Assembly: GCF_029504655.1 (NCBI RefSeq)
Contig: NZ_JAQFIL010000001.1
Location: 3,043,001 to 3,107,000, forward strand
Source of the DNA: Catalinimonas alkaloidigena
Lineage (GTDB): Bacteria; Bacteroidota; Bacteroidia; Cytophagales; Cyclobacteriaceae
DNA: 64,000 nt
Direction: 5' to 3'
The notes under the pieces were generated by a model, which saw only the letters and a list, made by a program, of their open reading frames with translations, was not told the origin of the DNA and ran no database searches. The translations under genes and the position numbers were made by a program. Each line of letters begins with the position of its first letter. The stretch's first letter is position 1. Of this stretch, positions 1-8,624 are shown in pieces.

Positions 1-270
1 TAAATGAACTATGTGCAGACAAATATAATCCGTGTTGCCTGACAAATGTTTTGCAGCAAAAGCCGCAAAACCGAATTGATTGACTATTAAAACCTTAATA
101 AAGATCCAAATATATGGAATCATACGTTTTCCAGTGCATAGCATCATAGCTGTTGTGGCTTCGGTATCACCATTTGAGGTAGGATGTAAGTATGAAAAAA
201 TCACTATGCTGTAGATCGTAAGGCTATAACATCTTTTCAGTTAGATTCTGTATCTAAACCTTTTGCTTGT

Positions 271-786
271 TTACTCTCTATCAGGAATATCAATCACTAA
301 ATCTGCATTTAACCCTGTAGCTAAATTTCTGGCATGTTGAACTGCCTTTGCTCTTTTCGTATAAACAAATGACAGTATAGGTTCAGATGCATTTGAATAT
401 AATACCAGCCTGAAGTCAGTTACTTTTCCTGAAAAGGTGGGACTAATACCATTGGGATTATTTGTATGCATAAAGCTGATTGAAACAACCTTTACTGTAT
501 TGATCAGGGGAAGTGTAGTCCACTCACCAAATTTGAAACCGCTAATAGATGTATACTCCCTGTATCTTTTTCCGGAAAAATCAATAAGTGTCCCACTGTA
601 AGAAGATACGATTGCAAGTCCAAGACCAAGTGCGCCGATACCTAGGCCTAATACCCTTGTCATCGTGTTTTCGTTTGAAAACAATAGCGGGCTTGCCAAT
701 ACAAAAAGCCCGGCAATGATCAGAAGTACTCCTGGTAGATGCGGGCCTGAAGTAAGGCTTCGCCTTTTAAAGTTGAAAATATTCAT
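271..786 (-). CDS. Two-helix membrane protein, function unknown
   Basis: The 171-aa product has two hydrophobic segments near the N-terminus (about residues 17-36 and 45-62), separated by a short polar turn. A soluble domain of roughly 100 residues follows, with alternating hydrophobic pattern that suggests beta-strands. The layout resembles small membrane-anchored PH-like proteins, but I do not recognise a family and assign no function. The start at the first ATG gives a short basic stretch (KRR) before helix 1, consistent with inside-positive topology. The next gene is 200 bp away on the other strand, so it appears monocistronic. About 270 bp at the left edge of the window hold no gene I can see. 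Confidence 0.6.
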   Translation of the reverse strand: MNIFNFKRRSLTSGPHLPGVLLIIAGLFVLASPLLFSNENTMTRVLGLGIGALGLGLAIVSSYSGTLIDFSGKRYREYTSISGFKFGEWTTLPLINTVKVVSISFMHTNNPNGISPTFSGKVTDFRLVLYSNASEPILSFVYTKRAKAVQHARNLATGLNADLVIDIPDRE

Positions 787-993
787 TTAAGGAATCATGT
801 GTGGTGCATCATCTTCGCTTGCGACTCTTCTAAATAGTTTAATTGTTTTAATATCTACATTACTCAGACCTTACCCCTCCTAGCTAAACTACTTTCAAGC
901 TCCCCTGTTAATGTGTAATCGCGATGTTTTAGGTGTACGATGTTTTTACATTATATTTAGCGAAAATAGAATAATACAACAACAATTATTGGG

Positions 994-1590
994 ATGAACA
1001 TATACAATAAAATTAAATGGGTACTGAGTATATTATTGGTTTTTGTAATTGTATTGACCACAAACCTGATTGACAAAGATAATTTCAACAGGTTAAGACA
1101 TTCCATTGTAACTATTTATGAAGACAGACTAATAGCGAATGACTTAATATATGAATTGACTTTGCTGATACAGGAAAAACATATTGCGCTACTGACCTCG
1201 GATTCTATATTTTACAAGCAAGAGCGCCTTGAAACCAATGATAAGATTCAGGCCATAATAAGGCGATATGAACAGACAAAAATTACTGAGGAAGAAAGAG
1301 AAATTTTCAATCGTTTTAAGAATAATATTGATCGCCTCACCGCTTTAGAAAAAGCATTTATTGCTTCAGGCAAGCCCCATCAGGAAAATTTACTGCATCA
1401 AATTAATGCTTTAAAAGAAAACCTCTATAATTTAACTAAGATCCAGCTTAAAGAAGGAAAAAGGCAGATGGTATTTAGTCAGAGAACTATGGATACCATT
1501 GAATTATTTACGCAAATTGAAATCATTTTTTTGGTAGTAATGGCCGTACTTATTCAAATCATCATTTTATACAAGCCTCCAAAGCATTAG
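994..1590 (+). CDS. 4HB-MCP-like membrane sensor domain protein
   Basis: The 198-aa protein has one transmembrane helix at each end (about residues 8-27 and 170-192). Between them is a long, charged, all-helical segment of about 140 residues. This is the shape of the periplasmic four-helix-bundle sensor of methyl-accepting chemotaxis proteins (4HB_MCP). No HAMP, kinase, cyclase or methyl-accepting domain follows: the protein ends about six residues after helix 2 with a lysine/histidine tail. It could be a free-standing sensor module or a truncated receptor. No signalling gene is adjacent. Assignment rests on helical pattern and topology, not on a signature motif. Confidence 0.55.
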   Translation: MNIYNKIKWVLSILLVFVIVLTTNLIDKDNFNRLRHSIVTIYEDRLIANDLIYELTLLIQEKHIALLTSDSIFYKQERLETNDKIQAIIRRYEQTKITEEEREIFNRFKNNIDRLTALEKAFIASGKPHQENLLHQINALKENLYNLTKIQLKEGKRQMVFSQRTMDTIELFTQIEIIFLVVMAVLIQIIILYKPPKH

Positions 1591-1719
1591 TTTGCATAGA
1601 CCAGATGTATAGGTAAAGGAGCTCTAACACCTTTTTTTTGATGCTATGTGCTGATGTTATTTTTCAGAATTTTCACAATACGGTTGTATACAATTTCCGA
1701 CTGATTCCAGTGGTCCTCT

Positions 1720-2430
1720 TTAAAAATTAGTGGTATTCATAAACTGAATGACTACAGCTTCAATATCTTTATGGTATTTGGCAATACTCTGGTAGCCAGG
1801 CATCAGATCGGTATGCTCGTAAAAGTAGATAGAGGAATAGATTTTCTGCTCTCCTTCTTCAACCAATGAACCATCGTTCAGTGCCCGCAGTAAAATACCT
1901 ACATTCTCTGCTGAAGCGATCTTGGAGGTAAGCTTTGTGCCATATTTATCCGCCCTGATATCTTCCTCTATGCACACGTATTAGCCACTCATCACTTCAT
2001 CAACATCTACTTCATGGATAGAACCGAATGTATTTCTGAGTGCAAGCGGGATTAATATACTTTCCTTTATGTACTGAAATTTGCTGTAGCCCGTTACCTC
2101 TTCTATAAGTTCTGAGATCAGCAAATAGTTGGTATTTGAATACGCATATTTTGCACCAGGTTCAAAATCAGCCGGCAGATCCAGTACACGTTCCAGCGCT
2201 TCTTCACTGTTCTCTGGCGGGTTTATCCAGAAGTTCGGGGTGTCCGTTAAATTAGGAATGCCAGACCGATGCTGTACTTTCATCCTTAAAGTAATTCTTT
2301 CGGCATTTTCAATTCTTCCCACCAGTTCTGGAAAGTAATCGGCCATTGTTTTATCCAGATCCAAACGACTGTCACTGACCAGTTTGGTGATTGCTACCGC
2401 ATCGTACAATTTGCACTAGTCATAAACAAA
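1720..2430 (-). pseudogene. Decayed serine beta-lactamase-family (class C/PBP4-like) gene
   Basis: Two reading-frame pieces in the same frame belong to one former gene. The upstream piece (2409-1981) carries a beta-lactamase-family segment with a YSN motif (residues around YAYSNTNYLL), the second catalytic motif of class C/PBP4-like serine hydrolases. It ends at an in-frame TAA at 1981-1983. Translation resumes in the same frame, without shift, from 1980 to 1720 and looks like the natural C-terminal part. The 5' end is also gone: the segment that should hold the SxxK nucleophile reads VYD-stop-CKLYDAVA, with a TAG at 2416-2418 and another TAG at 2431-2433. With no nucleophile and one nonsense codon the gene is almost certainly dead. 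The original substrate cannot be inferred. Confidence 0.75.
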
Positions 2431-2460
2431 CTATAGCAAAGCGGAGGAATAATCCGAGAA

Positions 2461-2508
2461 ATCAACCATTGACATGATGAAGCAGGTTTCATCATGTCAA
2501 TGGTTGAT
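2461..2508. repeat. Perfect 20-bp inverted repeat at the antiporter 3' end
   Basis: Positions 2461-2480 and 2489-2508 are exact reverse complements with an 8-nt loop. The right arm contains the stop codon of the antiporter gene (2497-2499) and its last codons. In the antiporter transcript this forms a strong hairpin starting inside the coding sequence. No U-run follows on the minus strand, so it is a poor intrinsic terminator; it may instead protect the mRNA 3' end or be a palindromic repeat insertion. Confidence 0.85.
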
Positions 2509-3987
2509 TTGTTCCTTACCAAAGTTAGGTTTTTTTATGGATTCATATGCTTTGTTAATACCTTCCTGATTGTCAGATATCACTATCAGTGTGTCCTTGG
2601 CATGAATTTCTGTAGAACCACTGGGCGTGATGTATTTTTCACCTCTGATGATCATGGCAATAATGGCTGTTTTAGGGAACTCCAGCTCTATGATCTTCTT
2701 GCCCACCGCATAGCCATCCTTTTCTATGGTAATTTCTTCCATAGCAGTCTTGGCGGTTTCTGACAAGAATACATCAAGAGGCGCCCTGGGTTTGGCTTTT
2801 TCAGGCAGGGAAACGTGCAGCCATTTGGCGATTACCGAAAGTGTGGTCCCTTGCAAAAGCACTGAGGTTAAAGAAATGAAAAATACAATATTGAAAATCA
2901 TATCCGCTTTTTCAATGCCTGCCAGTAGCGGATAGGTAGCAAATACGATGGGTACTGCACCTCTCAGACCTACCCAGGAGATATACCACCTTCTTCTCCG
3001 TTTCATTTTAAAGGGTAAGAGACTTAAAAAGACACTAATAGGGCGAGCCATAAAAATCTGGAACAGTGCAATGAGCAGGCCAATACCGACTACAGGTAAT
3101 ATGTGTGAAGGAAAAACCAGCAGTCCCAGGGTAAGGAACAATACTATCTGCATCAACCAGGCCAGACCGTCAAACATTTTCATGATGGTTTTCTTATGGA
3201 TCAGTTCCTGGTTACCCAGATAGACCGCACAGAGATAAACTGCCAAAAAACCATTCCCTCCTACAAAATCAGTAGCTGAAAAAGTGATGAACATCAGGGC
3301 AATCACCAGTACCGGATAAAGACCCTCAAAATCCAGCATTATCTTGTTGATGACCAATTTGCTTAGCTTGCCAAACAGGAATCCCGCCAATCCCCCAATG
3401 ATCATCTGCCGTAAAAAAAGGGGGATGATAGAGACCAAACTTTGATCAGGGTTGATTACCAGCCCCAAAAAAGCAATGGTAAGTACATAAGCCATAGGGT
3501 CATTACTACCGCTTTCCAGCTCCAGTGTGGGACGCAGATTGGTTTTAAGTGCAAGACTTTTGGAACGAAGGATAGAGAACACAGCCGCGGCGTCGGTGGA
3601 GGAGACGATAGCTCCCAGCAGCATTCCCTCATAAATCGTAAAATCCGTAATCGCCCATACAAAAACCCCTAAGGATAAAGTAGTTAACAAAACACCCAGC
3701 GTGGAAAGGGATATCCCCTGCCACAAAATCGGCTTTATGGACCCCCAATGGGTATCAAGTCCACCGGAGAAAAGAATAAAATTAAGCGCAATGATGCCAA
3801 TAAACTGAGCAGATTTAGGATCATCAAAATAGATCCCCCCTATCCCTTCCGAGCCAGCTAGCATGCCGATGATTAGGAATAATACCAAAGTAGGGACGCC
3901 AAATCTGTAGGAAGTCTTACCCGCAATAATGCTAATGAGTAGTAAGAGCGATCCTATCAATAATATATTCTCAATGGTAATGGTCAT
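2497..3987 (-). CDS. K+(Na+)/H+ antiporter, CPA1 NhaP2/CvrA type with TrkA-C domain
   Basis: The 496-aa protein has about twelve hydrophobic segments over residues 5-390, then a soluble C-terminal domain (about 410-490) that reads as a TrkA_C/RCK_C regulatory domain. This is the COG3263 layout of potassium/proton antiporters such as CvrA. Conserved transport-core features are visible: the SGGLDTHWGSIKP segment near residue 75, the acidic SSTDAAAVFSIL segment near 130, and GLRGAVPIVFATYP near 345. Likely role: exchange of K+ or Na+ for H+ across the inner membrane, with TrkA_C sensing a nucleotide or volume signal (family knowledge). The last codons lie inside a perfect palindrome. No operon partner; a TAnnTTTG box lies about 35 bp upstream. 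Confidence 0.9.
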   Translation of the reverse strand: MTITIENILLIGSLLLLISIIAGKTSYRFGVPTLVLFLIIGMLAGSEGIGGIYFDDPKSAQFIGIIALNFILFSGGLDTHWGSIKPILWQGISLSTLGVLLTTLSLGVFVWAITDFTIYEGMLLGAIVSSTDAAAVFSILRSKSLALKTNLRPTLELESGSNDPMAYVLTIAFLGLVINPDQSLVSIIPLFLRQMIIGGLAGFLFGKLSKLVINKIMLDFEGLYPVLVIALMFITFSATDFVGGNGFLAVYLCAVYLGNQELIHKKTIMKMFDGLAWLMQIVLFLTLGLLVFPSHILPVVGIGLLIALFQIFMARPISVFLSLLPFKMKRRRRWYISWVGLRGAVPIVFATYPLLAGIEKADMIFNIVFFISLTSVLLQGTTLSVIAKWLHVSLPEKAKPRAPLDVFLSETAKTAMEEITIEKDGYAVGKKIIELEFPKTAIIAMIIRGEKYITPSGSTEIHAKDTLIVISDNQEGINKAYESIKKPNFGKEQINH

Positions 3988-4554
3988 GTATATACAATCT
4001 TAAAAAATTCTATCAGCAGGCAAAGATATAAAGTTAAGCATGAAAGACTTTGTAGTTCGGCAGATACTAAAATCTTTTTAGCGAATATTAAAGCAGCCTA
4101 TACACAACTTACTTTTTGTAAATAATTCTTCTGCTTCTAATTAATAAAATTGCTTTTTTTTGCTTTCAAACGTGTAATATATAATTTTGTGTGCATTAAT
4201 TTCAAATCCAAAAACTACTTTTACCGCATATATATTGATTTGAAAAGACAGTTTTTCAGAAATCGTTGCTATCAGATTAGTGGTAGATATATTTACATAA
4301 TTTACTTTTGCTCAATTGATGGGGCAATGCCAGGCATGTAGGTATTATTCTATCCGACTCTATGCTGAGCAGTATCAAATCCTTTTATCAGCATATAGAC
4401 AATTAGCTCTCACTGATCCTTATTGGCGTTAGAATCATTATTCCAAAATTTCGTTTACATGCTTTGTTTCATATGCTATTGTGCAACGACATTTAACTAT
4501 TTTGCAGTGGGGCCGAGCCCGCCATGAGTCTCCTAAATTGTAAGCGTTTGCATT
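3988..4554. other. Gene-free stretch between antiporter and FGE-like gene
   Basis: About 570 bp. Apart from the promoter box near 4021 I see no convincing gene. A 63-codon plus-strand frame (4150-4341) has the cysteine- and tyrosine-rich, low-complexity composition of AT-rich noncoding DNA and no recognisable domain. Confidence 0.5.
4021..4028 (-). promoter_or_regulatory. Putative -7 box of the antiporter gene
   Basis: Read on the minus strand this is TATCTTTG, matching the Bacteroidota TAnnTTTG box, 34 bp upstream of the antiporter ATG. No good -33 TTTG is visible at 17-23 bp, so support is partial. Confidence 0.45.
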
Positions 4555-5256
4555 TTATTTTCTTGAGTAAGTCGCTATTCTGAAACCTAAATCGTCTATT
4601 CTAAAAGAGTAAGGGTGACTTCTTCTTCGAGTTGTCGCCATTACACTCCTTTCCTGGTCGCACCAACCACCACCCCGAAAAACACGATAGGTTCCGTAAA
4701 CAGTTTCATCATAAATGTCTGAACACCATTCCCAAACATTTCCTAACATATCATACAGTCCCCAAGCATTAGGTTTCTTTTGTGCAATTTCTTGCGTCCG
4801 ATGATTGGAATTGTCTTTAAACCAGGCAATTTCATTCAATTCTCCGTACCTAATGCCTGGAGTTCCCGCTTGACAAGCATATTGCCATTCAGCTTCTGTT
4901 GGTAATCGAAACCCATTAGCATTTGGATCAAAGGCAACTTTTTCGGTGGCTAAGTCACTGGTATAGCATTTGTTTTTCCCTAAAAATTCAGACAGGCGAT
5001 TGCAAAAATTTATCGCTTCTAGCCATGAAACTGTCTCAACTGGTAATTTATCCCCTTTAAATGCCGATGGGTTTTCGTCAGTAATTGCTTTAAACAATGC
5101 CTGGGTAATTGGATATTTGGAAAGTTCAAAGCTTTCGATAGTAACTGACCAGGATTTCTTTGTTCGGTCGTCTTTCATTTTTACAGTACCTGACGGAATA
5201 GTCACAAACAATTCGTCAATTTCTGCTCTATCTATCTTTTGGTTTACCTTTTCCAC
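4555..5256 (-). CDS. FGE-sulfatase (SUMF1-like) domain protein without the canonical cysteine pair
   Basis: The 233-aa protein spans one formylglycine-generating-enzyme/sulfatase-modifying-factor domain. Landmarks in order: the PITQALFKAI region (about 50), LPVETVSWLEAINFCNRLSE (about 75-95), the RLPTEAEWQYACQAG motif (about 118-132), NAWGLYDMLGNVWEWCSDIY (about 165-185) and RVFRGGGW...DDLGFRIA at the end. True aerobic FGEs use two nearby cysteines after the GGS motif. Here one cysteine follows GGGW but the second is absent (the stretch runs CDQERSVMATTRRR). It is therefore more likely an FGE-fold protein of other function, like the many cytoplasmic paralogues in Bacteroidota. No signal peptide and no sulfatase gene nearby. 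Family confident, activity unknown. Confidence 0.85.
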   Translation of the reverse strand: MEKVNQKIDRAEIDELFVTIPSGTVKMKDDRTKKSWSVTIESFELSKYPITQALFKAITDENPSAFKGDKLPVETVSWLEAINFCNRLSEFLGKNKCYTSDLATEKVAFDPNANGFRLPTEAEWQYACQAGTPGIRYGELNEIAWFKDNSNHRTQEIAQKKPNAWGLYDMLGNVWEWCSDIYDETVYGTYRVFRGGGWCDQERSVMATTRRRSHPYSFRIDDLGFRIATYSRK

Positions 5257-5406
5257 CTTGTTTTTTTTATACCAACTGACCTTTCTGCCAAACGAAGAAG
5301 CCGGGTTCGGGTTTAGCTTTTTAAGCTACGGATAGAGATAATTTACCCCCCCTTCACTTACAGCACACAGGACCGACATTTCCATTTACTTTGAGACTGA
5401 AGCCGT

Positions 5407-6204
5407 CTATTTTATCATATGCAGGTTCCGCAATACTGTTTTGGTAATTTCCTTTCTACAATTTCCAAAATCAGGATTGATGGTATTACGGTCTTTAATC
5501 AGGCGAGTGGCAAAAAAATATACATCATCCTTTTGCTCAATATATCCAATCCACCAACCAGTATCTTTTCCACTATCCCTTGTCCATCCTGTTTTTGCCC
5601 TTAAGACATACTCTTCTGTTTTTTCCTCTATCATTATTTCTTTCAAGGCCTTGAATGAGCTTTTAGAAAAAGGGAGTGTCTCTTCATACAGTCCGATTAA
5701 TAGCTCAATCTGATTTGCAGGAGAAATAGCAAGCTTACCGAAATTCCAAAAGTCTGGATCATCTATGGATACATCCGCGTTCCCATAATGGGCCTGAGTT
5801 AAAAATCTTTTGTACTGCTCCTTACCAATTTCTTTCGCTAATTCTACATATGCCCAACCTGCAGATAAACGGAATGCCTCTTTCATGTTCATGTCATGAT
5901 AAATGTCTGGTCGATATCCATATTTCACAGTATCTGTTTTGCCAGGCCATTTAATAATTTCATTCACATCAGCTACGACGCCTGATTCAAGAGCAATCAG
6001 TGTATTGATTACTTTAAAGGTAGAAGCTGGTAAAGTCCCCTTATGACTGTCATGAATGTCGTTGGATATCCATTTTTTGGAATTATAATCATATAGGGTG
6101 ATACTTCCATTGATGTTACAATCTTCAAATGGTTTTGCTAGGTTCAACTGCCCGTAAAGTGGGCCAAAAGTAAAAAGTAGCAGGAATAAGCTTGCTGATT
6201 TCAT
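5407..6204 (-). CDS. Class D (OXA-type) beta-lactamase, secreted
   Basis: A signal peptide begins at the chosen ATG (MKSASLFLLLFTFGPLYGQ); an ATG 33 bp further upstream would only add a polar extension. Class D motifs appear in order: the nucleophile motif PASTFK (S-x-x-K), LSAGWAYVELAKEIG at the S-x-V position, YGN (AHYGNADVS), the conserved tryptophan of DPDFWNFG, KTGW (LRAKTGWT) and WWIGYIE. Expected role: hydrolysis of beta-lactams, or sensing of them, in the periplasm. The S-x-V motif reads S-A-G here, which may change substrate handling. Length (265 aa) is normal for class D. The gene stands alone: no BlaR/MecR-type regulator is adjacent, and a 750-bp repeat-bearing gap lies upstream. 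Confidence 0.9.
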   Translation of the reverse strand: MKSASLFLLLFTFGPLYGQLNLAKPFEDCNINGSITLYDYNSKKWISNDIHDSHKGTLPASTFKVINTLIALESGVVADVNEIIKWPGKTDTVKYGYRPDIYHDMNMKEAFRLSAGWAYVELAKEIGKEQYKRFLTQAHYGNADVSIDDPDFWNFGKLAISPANQIELLIGLYEETLPFSKSSFKALKEIMIEEKTEEYVLRAKTGWTRDSGKDTGWWIGYIEQKDDVYFFATRLIKDRNTINPDFGNCRKEITKTVLRNLHMIK

Positions 6205-6414
6205 GTATAGTCTGGTTAAAATTGTTTCTTTTGACATAGCTGCCTGCCGACGCCGGAGGGTGAACTACTATTATTTTCTTCCTAGCGGTTAATAATTAAA
6301 TCTTATTTATATCTATTCAGTCAAGATGTAAAGTTAATAAGCCGCGTTCCTATCTGTATGCAAAGCTTAGTAAATATTTATTATCTCAGTGGCTTTCATT
6401 TCCCCCATGATTTC

Positions 6415-6435
6415 CGGTTTGTGAGACACAAACCG
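6415..6435. repeat. Perfect 9-bp palindrome with 3-nt loop
   Basis: CGGTTTGTG-AGA-CACAAACCG. Short GTTTGTG...CACAAAC palindromes recur between genes in Cytophagales genomes (general recollection). No T-run follows, so it is not an obvious terminator. Confidence 0.6.
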
Positions 6436-6594
6436 TAGTGTTGGCCGTAGGCTTGTGCTCCTCCTCAGCCTTAGCTGCAAGCGGCCGCTGTTGTGGGAGA
6501 GCTAAGCTTTATAATATTATTCATTGTCTTCTGGCGACACTTCCATTGGGGCTGTTCCACAGAGACAATTCCATTGTGCGTGACACTGAGGTTG

Positions 6595-6700
6595 GTTAAT
6601 GACAGACGTCCCTGCAGTTCATTCCGTAGCACGGCGGAGGAATCTTCTCCCCCCCTACAGTTCCATGTCTTTCACAACGTACAAGATCCCTTCGGGATGA
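6595..6700. repeat. Probable dispersed intergenic repeat
   Basis: Contains CATTCCGTAGCACGGCGGAGG followed by AATCT, then GATCCCTTCGGGATGA about 45 bp later. Similar 'cattccg...ggaatct...atcccttcgggatga' strings are scattered between genes in many Bacteroidota (recollection, no search done). The second part is itself an imperfect palindrome (ATCCCTTCGGGAT). Confidence 0.45.
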
Positions 6701-6812
6701 AAGGAGGAGCTAGTGTGGCGAGGCCAGCAACAGCAATCTACCGTGTGATGAAGTACTGAACGTATATTAAAGTATCAGACCTGAACAAAGCTTCCATTTC
6801 AATTACAGACTG

Positions 6813-6839
6813 CGCGTCCCGGACTACGCGTCCCGGACT
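6813..6839. repeat. Two tandem 13-bp units, period 14
   Basis: CGCGTCCCGGACT occurs at 6813-6825 and again at 6827-6839, separated by one base. It stands out from the AT-rich surroundings. No coding frame or site assignment. Confidence 0.7.
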
Positions 6840-6993
6840 GTAGTGAGTTTCTCAGTGAGCTTAACTTAATACCATTGTCAAACGCTTGCCAGTCTATAAC
6901 ACATATGCCCACAGGTAAAGGCACAAAAGGTCTCTTTTGTAATGTAATCATAAAAAGTAAGCATTTGTTAGTGATCTATGCAGTAGGTGACCA

Positions 6994-8118
6994 TCAATTA
7001 GTAAGTATATCATTCATCACGCTCCGCTTTGTTTTTTGGAAAGGAATGAATGTATCAGGTTTAAGTTTGGAATAAGGAGTGATCATTTTTAAAGCATTTC
7101 TCAGCACGGCAAACCTGGAATAAAATCTCATTTCCCAATCTTCCGTACTACTCATCAAGGAGGCTTTAGTAGGATTTAGGACGGGTCCGTAATAAATGGT
7201 GTCTATTTTATTTTGCTGGGCATAGTGCATTGATTCTAATATCATATTTTCATAGGCATGGTAGTTTGATTTACGCGTACGATCAAAAGCACCAGATAGG
7301 CAATGCAAATTATTTTGGCATTGAACAAAAGAATGATAACCTACCATCGCCCCATCTAATGTTGCGATCAGGTGCACTAGATTGGAATCCTCAAGGCTTC
7401 CGCTTTTATAAGCCATATTTACATAATTGTCCTGATAAGGAGTCTGTACCTGTAACTTTAGCGTAGCTAAAAACTGCATTGCTTTATGTAAAGTATCCTT
7501 ATCCAGCGCTCCACGGACTGTACTTATTACTCCTCCTTTGTTTTCAAACTTACGTTTTTTCTTTCGTAAATTTTTGTGCTTTGCGAGCATCAGCTCAACC
7601 GGAGTGTAGGAATCAATCTCCACCAAACCACAATCGCATAAAGGCGAAGAAGTATAACCAGCTGCGGGACGTTCTACACTACTTTCCAATACCAGCCCAT
7701 ATAAGTATTTCTCGTTTAGGTATGCAATTGCCTGTTGATAAAATGTAAACAGATCCAACTCGTCGCTCACAAAGCCCCTGTTCGTATTGCTGTCCACCAT
7801 TACTCCATTCCTGGTCCAGAAGTATATAGGAATTTGCGGGGCATTGATAAGCGTAGCCAAAGGATTGTCAAAGAAGGAATGGGCTGGTTTTCTGCATTCA
7901 ATAATGTAAGCTACACCTACTAACAGATTATCATAGTACCCACGTAAAACTTTGGGGATGGTGTAAGCCGTAGAAGTTTCCAGCATACCATTAAGGATAA
8001 GCCAAACAGTTTCATCCCACTGGTTGGCGTTCAGGTAAGTAGTGAAATGCATTTGTTCTCTGGGGCTCACTAAATTTCTGTCCAGTGTAAAGCGAAGACT
8101 AGGTTGCTTAAGTGTCAT
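6994..8118 (-). CDS. FemAB/GNAT-like acyltransferase (CelD/BioF2-type fold)
   Basis: A 374-aa cytoplasmic protein without signal peptide. The C-terminal half (about residues 170-345) has the lysine-rich turn KHKNLRKKKRKFENKGG followed by GAMVGYHSFVQCQNNLHCLSGAFDR and IDTIYYGPVLNPTKASLMSS. This is the pattern of the GNAT-like acetyltransferase_6/BioF2-like domain found in FemAB, CelD and related aminoacyl- or acyl-transferases. The N-terminal half (residues 1-165) is a second, more diverged lobe, as in two-lobed Fem proteins. The substrate is unknown; no lipid, peptidoglycan or polysaccharide gene is next to it. It could equally be a peptidoglycan-type aminoacyltransferase or an acyltransferase for a natural product. 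Confidence 0.6.
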   Translation of the reverse strand: MTLKQPSLRFTLDRNLVSPREQMHFTTYLNANQWDETVWLILNGMLETSTAYTIPKVLRGYYDNLLVGVAYIIECRKPAHSFFDNPLATLINAPQIPIYFWTRNGVMVDSNTNRGFVSDELDLFTFYQQAIAYLNEKYLYGLVLESSVERPAAGYTSSPLCDCGLVEIDSYTPVELMLAKHKNLRKKKRKFENKGGVISTVRGALDKDTLHKAMQFLATLKLQVQTPYQDNYVNMAYKSGSLEDSNLVHLIATLDGAMVGYHSFVQCQNNLHCLSGAFDRTRKSNYHAYENMILESMHYAQQNKIDTIYYGPVLNPTKASLMSSTEDWEMRFYSRFAVLRNALKMITPYSKLKPDTFIPFQKTKRSVMNDILTN

Positions 8119-8430
8119 GATTGATAGGGTTGAGCTTAAAGATTTGATTCAGTTGGTATTGATGAACAGACAATATGATCTGCTTAAGAAATATTGTCTT
8201 TATCGCTTCAAACGCTCACTTTTTCTGTCGCTCTCACACAGTCCGGGATATGGAATATTAACTTCATCCAGTTGGGCATGCTACCCATTCCCCATTCTTT
8301 TAAGTTAGGAGATATGCGCTAAAAGCTCAAGACAAATATGTGAATTTAACTTTCTGCTATTCAGCCCTAAGACATTTGGAAAGGGTATTTTGTCTCTGTA
8401 CTACATCGACTGTGAAGGGATGATCTTAAT

Positions 8431-8607
8431 TCACTTAGCATCATCTCCCTTTTCTTTTTTCGGATTACGGCCTGCTTCCTTCAAGGCCCGGTCAATGATC
8501 CACTCCAGCTGACCGTTGACGCTTCTGAACTCGTCAGCGGCCCACTTTTCTACCGCTTCCTTCATTTCCGGACTCACCCGCAACACAAATGGCTTCTTCT
8601 TGGCCAT
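8431..8607 (-). CDS. 58-aa Arc-like ribbon-helix-helix DNA-binding protein
   Basis: The reading frame from ATG 8607 to TGA 8431 encodes 58 residues: a lysine-rich start (MAKKKPFVLRVSPEM), then two helices (KEAVEKWAADEF and NGQLEWIIDRALKEAG), then a charged tail. PFVLRVSPEM is the beta-strand of an Arc/MetJ ribbon-helix-helix fold and the NGQLEWIIDRAL helix matches Arc-family proteins, so this is a probable dimeric DNA-binding protein. It lies 17 bp downstream of the SPFH gene on the same strand, so the two are almost certainly one operon. RHH proteins in such pairs commonly repress their own promoter; candidate palindromes are upstream at 9588-9640. No toxin gene is adjacent. The domain call is strong, the regulatory role is inferred. 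Confidence 0.85.
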   Translation of the reverse strand: MAKKKPFVLRVSPEMKEAVEKWAADEFRSVNGQLEWIIDRALKEAGRNPKKEKGDDAK

Positions 8608-8624
8608 AAAATATAGTTCATTAT

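Larger units (their letters stand above)
6238..6993. other. Gene-free, repeat-bearing stretch
   Basis: About 750 bp with no convincing gene. It contains three repeat-like elements listed separately (6415-6435, 6595-6700, 6813-6839) and its central part is visibly richer in G+C than its flanks. An 88-codon plus-strand frame (6493-6759) runs across these repeats and has no domain-like pattern, so I do not call it. The stretch looks like accumulated dispersed repeats rather than a decayed gene. Confidence 0.55.

Noticed and set aside
4150..4341. 63-codon plus-strand frame in the gap after the antiporter
   Set aside because: Composition typical of AT-rich noncoding DNA, no domain, no promoter.
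6493..6759. 88-codon frame in the repeat-bearing gap
   Set aside because: It runs across repeat elements and has no protein-like pattern.
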